Below are positions 16,315-22,835 of a stretch of DNA of 43,436 nucleotides, in pieces. The position numbers were made by a program, and so were the translations under genes. Each line of letters opens with the position of its first letter. Position 1 is the first letter of the stretch. A model generated the notes under the pieces. It was not told where the DNA came from. It worked only from the letters and a program-made list of their open reading frames with translations, and did not search any database. Location of the stretch: assembly GCF_030151385.1 (NCBI RefSeq), contig NZ_JASLDS010000019.1:1-43436 (forward strand). Reading direction: 5' to 3'. Origin of the DNA: Soonwooa sp. Lineage in GTDB: Bacteria; Bacteroidota; Bacteroidia; Flavobacteriales; Weeksellaceae.

Positions 16315-16926
16315 CTATAGTTTTTCGTTGTAAGGCAAACGATTAACAATCGACCTTCCCAACGATATTTCGTCAGCATATTCTAACTCATCACCAACGG
16401 AAATTCCGCGTGCAATACTCGAAAACTGAACATTAAAATGTTTAAACTTTTTATAAATATAATAAGCCGTCGTGTCACCTTCCATTGTTGCACTCAAAGC
16501 AAAAATCAACTCTGTAACTTCGCCAGTTTCTAGTTTTTTTTCGATGCTATCGATATGCAATTGCGCAGGGCCAACACTTTCCATTGGCGAAATTTTACCA
16601 CCAAGCACCAAATACTTCCCTTTGAATTTTGAGGTATTTTCTATCGCCATCACATCGCGAACATCTTCTACAACACAAAGGACTTCAGTATTTCTTTTGT
16701 CATCTGCACAGATTTCGCAAATATCACTATCCGAAAAATTATGGCAATCTTTACAATATTTAATATCGGTTACCAAATTCTGAATTGCACTTCCCAAAGC
16801 AATACCTTGCGAACTTGGCTGCCTTAGAAGATGCAAAGCCAAACGCAATGCTGACTTTTTCCCAATGCCGGGAAGTCCAGAAATCTCATCAACCGCTTTA
16901 GCCAAAACTTTACTTGGATAATCCAT
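16315..16926 (-). CDS. recR: recombination mediator RecR
   Basis: A 203-residue RecR. The N-terminal helix-hairpin-helix (ISGLPGIGKKSALRLALHLL) is followed by a C4 zinc finger (Cys58, Cys61, Cys70, Cys73) and a Toprim domain (about 80-175) with VCVVEDVRDVMAIE-like and GGKISPMESVGP segments. It acts with RecO, and RecF where present, to load RecA on gapped DNA. The length equals the family norm. Its ATG directly abuts the folA stop, so the two are coupled. Confidence 0.96.
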   Translation of the reverse strand: MDYPSKVLAKAVDEISGLPGIGKKSALRLALHLLRQPSSQGIALGSAIQNLVTDIKYCKDCHNFSDSDICEICADDKRNTEVLCVVEDVRDVMAIENTSKFKGKYLVLGGKISPMESVGPAQLHIDSIEKKLETGEVTELIFALSATMEGDTTAYYIYKKFKHFNVQFSSIARGISVGDELEYADEISLGRSIVNRLPYNEKL

Positions 16927-17427
16927 CTACTTACTAAGACTTTCCTTTCTTTCGTAGGTTACAAAACAATAATCGAAAGCATTTTTTTCATCTTTGCTAT
17001 GGCATTCTCTTTTGGTTTCAGCCCAAATTTTAGAATCGATTTTAGGAAAGAAAACATCAGCATCCATTTCGCCATCAACAATTGTCACTTCCAACTTGTT
17101 TACCAAATCAATTGTCTGTGCATAAATATTACCACCACCAATAACAAAAACCTCGCTATCGATTTTTTTCGCATGCTTCAAAGCCTCCTTTAGACTTGGT
17201 ACAATCAAAATCCCTTCTTCGAACCAATCATCCTTTCTACTAACAACAATATTAGTTCGGTTAGGAAGTGGTCGGCCAATACTTTCATAAGTTTTGCGTC
17301 CCATAATAATAGGATGACCAGAAGTTAGATTTTTAAAATGTTTTAGGTCTTCAGGAAGATGCCAAAGAAGTTGATTATCCTTTCCAATGGCATTATTTTT
17401 TCCCATCGCCACAACAATACTTACCAT
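16927..17427 (-). CDS. folA: dihydrofolate reductase
   Basis: A 166-residue DHFR that makes tetrahydrofolate with NADPH. It has NAIGKDNQLLWHLPEDL with active-site Asp27, IMGRKTYESIGRPLPNRTN for NADPH and folate contacts, and FVIGGGNIYAQ. The length is normal for chromosomal type I DHFR. It is first in folA-recR-GT2 on the minus strand and is divergent from the cyclotransferase-like lipoprotein gene. The trimethoprim phenotype cannot be judged from sequence. Confidence 0.96.
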   Translation of the reverse strand: MVSIVVAMGKNNAIGKDNQLLWHLPEDLKHFKNLTSGHPIIMGRKTYESIGRPLPNRTNIVVSRKDDWFEEGILIVPSLKEALKHAKKIDSEVFVIGGGNIYAQTIDLVNKLEVTIVDGEMDADVFFPKIDSKIWAETKRECHSKDEKNAFDYCFVTYERKESLSK

Positions 17428-17509
17428 GCTGAAAAAATTGCTTATTTTACAAAATTACGTCTTCTACAGTTTTAAAAAAAATTTATACAACTTAGTTTTT
17501 TAATTTTTG

Positions 17510-17517
17510 TAATTTTG
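17510..17517 (+). promoter_or_regulatory. candidate -7 box of the cyclotransferase-like lipoprotein gene
   Basis: TAATTTTG fits the flavobacterial TAnnTTTG -7 consensus and lies 27 nt before the ATG at 17545. I do not see a TTG at the right upstream distance, so support is partial. Confidence 0.4.
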
Positions 17518-17544
17518 ATGTTTAAAAATTTATAAAATTCGAAT

Positions 17545-18567
17545 ATGAAAAAATATTTCATCCTTTCGGCAGTTACTTTCATGATGTTGGTATCATGTAA
17601 TAAGGACAAAGAAATACTTAACACACTTAACGATTACAATATCTCTATGGAAAGCAAAGGTTATCATTTTGGTGATAAGCTTACTATTCCGCAAGAGGTT
17701 CTAGATAACGCAGAAAGCATTAGCATTAATTTCGGAGAAAAGGAAACCACTAATTTGGTTATCGATCCTAAATTTTTCAGCTTAGGTGACAATGCGGTTA
17801 CATTTAACATTAAAAAGAAAGATGGTCAAGTTTTAACACAAGACGCGACCATTAATGTTTATGCTAAAAATCCAGAATCCAGCATTAGTTACGACATTGT
17901 TGCAGATTATCCGCACAATCCACAAAACTTCGTACAAGGTTTCCAAATTGATGGTAACACAATCTACGAAAGCGATGGGCAAAACGGCGCTTCTCAAATC
18001 CTGAAATATACACTTGGCTCAACAACGCCGCTTGTAGCAACTAAAAATACACCAGACGTTTTTGCAGAGGGAAGTACAATTCTTGGCGACAAAGTCTATC
18101 AATTGACATGGAAGAATAAAAAAGGTTTTATTTATGATAAAGCTAGTCTTAAACTTATTTCAGAATTTGAATATCCATCAGAAATTGCAGAAGGTTGGGG
18201 TTTAACTTATGATGGACAATATTTAATCCTTTCTGATGGAAGTAAGAATATTTATTTTATTGATCCAAAAGACACCACTAAAATCGTTCGCGAAATTGCC
18301 GTTGCTGGAAATACCGAAACCTACGACCAACTTAATGAGCTAGAGTACCACGATGGTTATATCTATGCTAACGTTTGGATGAAACCTTACATTCTAAAAA
18401 TCGATCCAAAAACTGGTGAAGTTATAGGTAAAATGGATTTCACAACTATCGCTAAAGAAAACACCACAGGAACCGACAATGTGTTAAACGGAATCGCCTT
18501 TAAAGGTGAAAACATGTTGGTAACTGGGAAAAATTGGCCAAAAATCTACGAAGTAAAAATCAAATAA
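17545..18567 (+). CDS. lipoprotein with glutaminyl-peptide cyclotransferase-like domain
   Basis: A 340-residue lipoprotein with lipobox LVSC (Cys18). Residues about 25-110 form an Ig-like domain. From about 118 a five-bladed beta-propeller of the glutamine cyclotransferase family begins, with hallmark pieces FVQGFQIDGNTIYESDG, EGWGLTYDGQYLILSDG, LNELEYHDGYIYANVW, VLNGIAF and TGKNWPKIYEV. Enzymes of this family turn N-terminal Gln into pyroglutamate on exported proteins, which protects them. In Bacteroidota many T9SS or lipoprotein cargoes begin with Gln after signal cleavage, so the job is plausible. It is a single gene with its own terminator. Confidence 0.87.
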   Translation: MKKYFILSAVTFMMLVSCNKDKEILNTLNDYNISMESKGYHFGDKLTIPQEVLDNAESISINFGEKETTNLVIDPKFFSLGDNAVTFNIKKKDGQVLTQDATINVYAKNPESSISYDIVADYPHNPQNFVQGFQIDGNTIYESDGQNGASQILKYTLGSTTPLVATKNTPDVFAEGSTILGDKVYQLTWKNKKGFIYDKASLKLISEFEYPSEIAEGWGLTYDGQYLILSDGSKNIYFIDPKDTTKIVREIAVAGNTETYDQLNELEYHDGYIYANVWMKPYILKIDPKTGEVIGKMDFTTIAKENTTGTDNVLNGIAFKGENMLVTGKNWPKIYEVKIK

Positions 18568-18592
18568 TTTTTTGATACAATATATTTAATAT

Positions 18593-18620
18593 AGTCCAAG
18601 GTAATGCTTGGACTTTTTTA
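18593..18620 (+). terminator. intrinsic terminator after the cyclotransferase-like gene
   Basis: AGTCCAAG (18593-18600) and CTTGGACT (18607-18614) with a 6-nt loop, followed by six T. It lies 26 nt after the stop codon. Confidence 0.85.
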
Positions 18621-18662
18621 TTTATTTTTGAATCAGAAATCGCTAATCTTATTTATGATTAA

Positions 18663-19445
18663 ATGAAAAACTTATTGTTTTTGTTTTGCCTGCTGCCTTT
18701 TTGGATGTTTAGCCAAAAGGAAATAAAATCCGACAGTCTCGACCTAAAAGACAGTCAAGGTATCTATTTTGACGATTATGACAACATCTATCTATACAAC
18801 AAAAAAAATCTTAGTTTCACAAAATACGATAGTCTTGGCAAGAAAAACGCTCAACTCATGTTAGCACGTCCTTATCGAGCACAATCGATTAGCAATCCGC
18901 TTAATATTGTTTTTTTCTCAGAAAACACACAAGAAATCAAACTAACAGATGCTAACCTTAATGACATACAAAACATTCGTTTGTCTAACAATTTCAATTT
19001 TGTAAGAAGTGCTTATGTAGAAGATTTGCAAAGCCTGTGGCTTCTTGATGATAGTTCGAAAAAACTAATACAGTACAATTACCGAACTAATACGACTGTC
19101 AATAGTTTTCCTTTCTATTATAATATGGAAGATGTTTTGGATATGTTGGTTTACGAAAACAAAGTCTATGTATTAAAGAAAGATTCTTTTTTAGTTTTAA
19201 ACCTAAGAGGCGAAATTTTAGATAAAATCGAACTGAACCAACCGACAAAATTAAAGCGCGATAATGAAACGATTTTAGTTTTTACAAAACCTGAACTCAT
19301 CCAATATTCTACCAATAAAAAAGTTAAAAAACTAAGTTATAAACAAGACTCAGAAATTGTGGATAAAAACAAGTCAGGATTTTTGGTTCGCAGCAAAAAC
19401 AAACTCTATCTTTACAAGCCTGAGTCAGAAAACACTCAGCCTTAA
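18663..19445 (+). CDS. secreted beta-propeller-like protein of unknown function
   Basis: A 260-residue protein with a signal peptide (1-17, ending WMFS before QKE). The rest is predicted all-beta, with repeated DxxxxIYLYxx and LxxYDSLGK-type strands (for example GIYFDDYDNIYLYNKK and SLWLLDDSSKKLIQY), suggesting an incomplete propeller or NHL-like fold. No catalytic residues are recognisable. The deoxynucleoside kinase gene follows 30 nt later, so they may share a transcript, although no functional link is obvious. Confidence 0.65.
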   Translation: MKNLLFLFCLLPFWMFSQKEIKSDSLDLKDSQGIYFDDYDNIYLYNKKNLSFTKYDSLGKKNAQLMLARPYRAQSISNPLNIVFFSENTQEIKLTDANLNDIQNIRLSNNFNFVRSAYVEDLQSLWLLDDSSKKLIQYNYRTNTTVNSFPFYYNMEDVLDMLVYENKVYVLKKDSFLVLNLRGEILDKIELNQPTKLKRDNETILVFTKPELIQYSTNKKVKKLSYKQDSEIVDKNKSGFLVRSKNKLYLYKPESENTQP

Positions 19446-19475
19446 TAATCAATAACTTAGAAGAAAATAACAATC

Positions 19476-20090
19476 ATGCATATTGCTGTAACTGGAAATA
19501 TTGGCGCTGGAAAAACAACTTTAACAAGAATGCTTTCTAAACATTATGAGTGGGAAGCGCAATTCGAAGACGTTGACCACAACCCATATTTGGACGATTT
19601 CTATAGCGATATGTCAAAGTGGTCGTTTGCTTTGCAAATCTATTTTTTAGGAAGTAGATTTCGTCAAGTTAAAGAAATCCGTGATAGCGGAAAGAATGTT
19701 ATCCAAGATAGAACCATCTATGAAGATGCTCATATATTTGCAGAAAATCTTGCTGAGATGAATCTACTTTCAGAGCGCGATTACAAAAATTATTTATCAG
19801 TTTTTAACCTGATGAAGGACTTTGTTTCGGCACCAGATTTGCTGATTTATTTAAAAGCCGAAATACCAACTTTGGTGCGTCAAATTGCAAAAAGAGGACG
19901 CGAATATGAGACCAGTATCAGCATTGATTACTTGTCAAAACTTAACCAAAAATACGACAGTTGGATTTCTAATTATAAAGAAGGAAAGCTTCTTGTTATC
20001 GAAGTTGACAACTTAGATTTCGTGGAAAAACCAGAAGATTTCGGTTCAATTTTAGAAAGAATTGACAGTCAACTTAACGGTTTGTTCTAG
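19476..20090 (+). CDS. deoxynucleoside kinase
   Basis: A 204-residue kinase of the dNK/dGK family, which phosphorylates deoxynucleosides in salvage. The P-loop is GNIGAGKTT (7-15), the substrate-site motif DRT is 78-80 with IYEDAHIF following, and the LID region holds RGREYE. The EDVDHNPYLDDFY segment matches the family's nucleoside-binding E-x-x-x-NP box. The length is typical for bacterial members. Base specificity (dA/dG or dC/dT) cannot be decided from sequence alone. Confidence 0.9.
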   Translation: MHIAVTGNIGAGKTTLTRMLSKHYEWEAQFEDVDHNPYLDDFYSDMSKWSFALQIYFLGSRFRQVKEIRDSGKNVIQDRTIYEDAHIFAENLAEMNLLSERDYKNYLSVFNLMKDFVSAPDLLIYLKAEIPTLVRQIAKRGREYETSISIDYLSKLNQKYDSWISNYKEGKLLVIEVDNLDFVEKPEDFGSILERIDSQLNGLF

Positions 20091-20182
20091 AATCTATTTC
20101 GGCAAGTTGAAGGATATGGCTAGCTGCCAAAAATGAAGATTGACACTTTATTGTTTCAAAAAAATCCTTAAAAAACCTTATT

Positions 20183-20533
20183 ATGTTAGAGGTTATATAC
20201 AACAGCAATTGCCCAAAATCTAGAGCTATTCTCGCTTACTTGGACGAGCATAATATCAAGTTTCAATTAATTGATCTAAAAACGCATCCACTAAGTGTTT
20301 TGGAGCTTAAGAATTTAGTTAAAAAACTAAACATAAAGCCTCAATATTTCCTTGATAGAATCAATACTTGGAAAGAAAAAATTGGCGCCAAAATCGAAGC
20401 GCTTACAGATGACAACATCTTTGAAACTTTGCACCAAACGCCAGACCTTATAGAAAGTCCGATTTTAATAAAAGGTTCTATCGCAATGCTCGGAACACCA
20501 ATCGATAATGTGAAATTCTTTGTTGAAAACTAG
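20183..20533 (+). CDS. ArsC/Spx-like thioredoxin-fold protein, probably not an arsenate reductase
   Basis: A 116-residue protein of the ArsC/Spx/YffB fold. The N-terminal strand-loop IYNSNCPKSRAILAYLDEH carries the conserved Cys10, and the ESPILIKGSIAMLGTP segment corresponds to the ArsC RPIV region. Of the arginines that bind arsenate in E. coli-type ArsC, those in the RPIV and LxRP pieces are missing here (Lys/Gly and Thr instead). No ars operon is nearby. A redox or regulatory role of the YffB type is more likely than arsenate reduction. Function is unknown. Confidence 0.7.
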   Translation: MLEVIYNSNCPKSRAILAYLDEHNIKFQLIDLKTHPLSVLELKNLVKKLNIKPQYFLDRINTWKEKIGAKIEALTDDNIFETLHQTPDLIESPILIKGSIAMLGTPIDNVKFFVEN

Positions 20534-20602
20534 CATTATATAGAGCTTGACAAAAGCTTGGAAAAAATTAACATAGAATATTCTATTTATTTTTAAAAAG
20601 AT

Positions 20603-20633
20603 TTGTCAATGCGAAAAAAAATTCGTTATTTTG
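20603..20633 (+). promoter_or_regulatory. candidate promoter of the rpmB-rpmG-DUF4295 operon
   Basis: TTG (20603-20605), a 20-nt spacer and TTATTTTG (20626-20633), one mismatch to TAnnTTTG. The predicted transcription start is about 35 nt before the rpmB ATG. Confidence 0.5.
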
Positions 20634-20671
20634 CAACCTCAAATATCATATAGTAAAAAGAACATCGAGAT

Positions 20672-20908
20672 ATGTCAAGAATTTGCCAAATAACAGGTAA
20701 GCGTGCAATGGTAGGAAACAATGTTTCTCACGCAAACAACAAAACGAAAAGACGTTTTGAGATTAATTTATTAGAGAAGAAATTTTATCTTCCTGAGCAT
20801 GATAAGCATGTAACTTTAAGAGTTTCTGCTCACGGATTAAGAGTAATCAACAAGATTGGAATCGAAGAAGCTATTGAAAGAGCTGTAAGAAACGGATTTA
20901 TTAAATAA
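20672..20908 (+). CDS. rpmB: 50S ribosomal protein bL28
   Basis: A 78-residue L28. It has the N-terminal CQITGKRAMVGNNVSHANNKTKRRF signature and the C-terminal RVSAHGLRVINKIGIEEA helix. It is first in a ribosomal mini-operon with rpmG 9 nt later and a DUF4295 gene behind. There is no Shine-Dalgarno upstream, only an AT-rich leader, as usual for Bacteroidota, whose anti-SD is masked on the ribosome. Confidence 0.97.
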   Translation: MSRICQITGKRAMVGNNVSHANNKTKRRFEINLLEKKFYLPEHDKHVTLRVSAHGLRVINKIGIEEAIERAVRNGFIK

Positions 20909-20917
20909 TTTTAAGCA

Positions 20918-21100
20918 ATGGCAAAAAAAGGTAACAGAGTTCAAGTAATTCTAGAGTGCACAGAGCACAAAGAAACAGGTATGGCTGGTATGTCAAGATA
21001 CATCACTACCAAAAACAAAAAGAACACTACTGAAAGATTGGAGCTTAAAAAATTTAACCCAGTTCTTAAGAAGTACACTCTACACAAAGAAATCAAGTAA
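20918..21100 (+). CDS. rpmG: 50S ribosomal protein bL33
   Basis: A 60-residue L33. It has QVILECTEHKETGMAGMSRYITTKNKKNT and ends LKKYTLHKEIK. The four zinc-ligand Cys of the C+ form are not present (only one Cys), so this is the zinc-free type. It is the second gene of the rpmB operon, with the DUF4295 gene 25 nt downstream. Confidence 0.97.
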   Translation: MAKKGNRVQVILECTEHKETGMAGMSRYITTKNKKNTTERLELKKFNPVLKKYTLHKEIK

Positions 21101-21125
21101 TCTAATCCATTAAAGATATTTTAAA

Positions 21126-21278
21126 ATGGCAAAGAAAGTTGTAGCAACCCTTAAAGATGGTTCATCTAAAAAGATGACTAAAGTTGTGAAAATGGTAAAA
21201 TCTCCAAAATCAGGAGCTTACGTTTTCGAAGAAAAAGTAATGAATGCAGACGACGTAGACGCTTATTTGAAAAAATAA
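21126..21278 (+). CDS. DUF4295 family ribosome-associated protein (Bacteroidota bL38-like)
   Basis: A 50-residue basic protein starting MAKKVVATLKDGSSKKMTK and ending DDVDAYLKK. It is the DUF4295 family, restricted to Bacteroidota and found immediately after rpmG. From memory, the Flavobacterium johnsoniae ribosome structure showed a small lineage-specific large-subunit protein, named bL38, that corresponds to this family. The high Lys content and placement in an L28-L33 operon fit a ribosomal role. An intrinsic terminator follows. Confidence 0.88.
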   Translation: MAKKVVATLKDGSSKKMTKVVKMVKSPKSGAYVFEEKVMNADDVDAYLKK

Positions 21279-21306
21279 TTCTACAAGATTTGTAATTGTA
21301 TAAATT

Positions 21307-21335
21307 AACTACTCAATTTTTGGGTAGTTTTTTTA
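21307..21335 (+). terminator. intrinsic terminator of the rpmB operon
   Basis: AACTACTC (21307-21314) and GGGTAGTT (21322-21329) with one T-G pair and a 7-nt T-rich loop, followed by a T-run. Confidence 0.8.
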
Positions 21336-21442
21336 TTATCTTTGGTGAAAAGATTTTGCAAAACAAATAATGGACATTCTTTTCCAAGATTGTTAAATGT
21401 AAAAATCTAAAATCAAAATTTTAAAATTCGCAATTTTCAGAA

Positions 21443-22396
21443 ATGAGTTGGTTCAAAAAAATTTTTAAAAAAGAAGAAAAAGAAAGTCTTGACAAAGGAC
21501 TTGAAAAATCTAGAGAAGGATTTTTTGATAAAATTTCTCGTGCAGTCGTTGGTAAAAGTACTGTGGATGACGAAGTCCTTGACAATCTTGAAGAGGTGTT
21601 AATCGCCTCTGATGTTGGTGCCGAAACGACCATCAAAGTTATCAAAAGAATTGAAGATCGTGTTGCCCGTGACAAATATGTTAACGTTGCAGAATTGGAC
21701 CAAATTCTTCGTGAAGAGATTTCAGCTCTATTACTAGATAATCCCCACGCCGGAACCGACAATATTGATGCAACCAAAAAACCTTACGTTATTATGGTTG
21801 TAGGTGTTAATGGTGTTGGTAAAACGACAACTATCGGAAAACTTGCACATCAGTTTAAATCTCAAGGTTTAAAAGTTGTTCTTGGCGCAGCGGATACTTT
21901 CCGTGCTGCAGCCGTTGACCAATTGGTTATCTGGAGCGAACGTGTTGGTGTACCAATCGTAAAACAAGCAATGGGATCTGATCCTGCCTCTGTTGCTTTT
22001 GATACTGTACAATCGGCAGTTGCACAAGATGCGGATGTCGTTATTATCGATACTGCTGGAAGACTTCACAACAAAGTTAATTTAATGAACGAGCTTTCTA
22101 AAATTAAACGTGTTATGCAAAAGGTTATTCCAGATGCGCCACACGAAGTTTTATTAGTGTTGGATGGTTCTACTGGACAGAATGCTTTTGAGCAAGCAAA
22201 ACAATTTACTGCTGCAACCGAAGTTAATGCTTTAGCTGTTACCAAGCTTGATGGCACAGCGAAAGGCGGTGTTGTCATTGGTATTTCTGACCAATTTCAG
22301 ATTCCTGTTAAGTACATTGGTGTTGGTGAAAAAATGCATGACCTGCAATTATTTAATGGTATAGAATTTGTTGATTCGTTTTTCAAGAAGAAATAA
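21443..22396 (+). CDS. ftsY: signal recognition particle receptor FtsY
   Basis: A 317-residue SRP GTPase that docks SRP-ribosome complexes at the membrane. A very short acidic/basic A region (1-25) precedes the four-helix N domain and the G domain. G1 is GVNGVGKTT (121-129), the insertion-box motif is DTFRAAAVDQL (151-161), G3 is DTAGR (203-207) and the NKxD-type motif is TKLDGTAKGG. FtsY is distinguished from Ffh by the missing M domain and the ASDVGAETT N-domain piece. The N-terminal MSWFKKIFKK amphipathic stretch is the likely membrane-targeting helix. Confidence 0.95.
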   Translation: MSWFKKIFKKEEKESLDKGLEKSREGFFDKISRAVVGKSTVDDEVLDNLEEVLIASDVGAETTIKVIKRIEDRVARDKYVNVAELDQILREEISALLLDNPHAGTDNIDATKKPYVIMVVGVNGVGKTTTIGKLAHQFKSQGLKVVLGAADTFRAAAVDQLVIWSERVGVPIVKQAMGSDPASVAFDTVQSAVAQDADVVIIDTAGRLHNKVNLMNELSKIKRVMQKVIPDAPHEVLLVLDGSTGQNAFEQAKQFTAATEVNALAVTKLDGTAKGGVVIGISDQFQIPVKYIGVGEKMHDLQLFNGIEFVDSFFKKK

Positions 22397-22452
22397 TCTT
22401 TCTTTCTACAAAACACACAATCATTAAATTATTAACTAAAAAAAATTAAATT

Positions 22453-22710
22453 ATGAGCTGGTTAGGATGGATAATTTTCGGGCTTATTGCCGGAGCTATC
22501 GCAAAAATGTTAAGACCTGGTGCTGACCCTTCTGGTTGGTTAATCACAATTATTATCGGTATACTGGGAAGTATGCTGGGCGGTTTTATCGCAGGACTTA
22601 TTGGATTCGCGAAACCTGATAGTTTTTGGAGTTTTTCGAATTGGGTATTTTCAATTGTGGGTGCGGTCATACTACTATTCGTATATAGTAAGTTAACCAC
22701 GAAAAGATAA
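22453..22710 (+). CDS. GlsB/YeaQ/YmgE family membrane protein
   Basis: An 85-residue, very hydrophobic protein with three membrane helices and Gly-rich packing motifs (LGWIIFGLIAGAIAKML, GWLITIIIGILGSMLGG, GAVILLFVYSKL). This is the transglycosylase-associated/GlsB family, linked to stress and cell-envelope conditions in several bacteria; the biochemical activity is not known. It is a single gene 57 nt after ftsY with its own terminator. Confidence 0.9.
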   Translation: MSWLGWIIFGLIAGAIAKMLRPGADPSGWLITIIIGILGSMLGGFIAGLIGFAKPDSFWSFSNWVFSIVGAVILLFVYSKLTTKR

Positions 22711-22733
22711 ATTAATTCTTTAAGGATAAAATC

Positions 22734-22763
22734 AAAACGTTTAGAGCTTCTAAGCGTTTTTTT
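22734..22763 (+). terminator. intrinsic terminator after the GlsB-type gene
   Basis: AAAACG-T-TTAGA (22734-22745) pairs with TCTAA-G-CGTTTT (22749-22760) through a T-G pair, with a 3-nt loop and a long T-run. Confidence 0.8.
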
Positions 22764-22835
22764 ATTTTTTTTTAATATATGTTAAAAAAATATTAGTATT
22801 TTAGTTGCATTAATAATATCACTAAATAAAAGTTT

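Noticed and set aside
20183..20533. Arsenate resistance gene
   Set aside because: Key arginines are missing and no arsR, arsB or acr3 gene is nearby.
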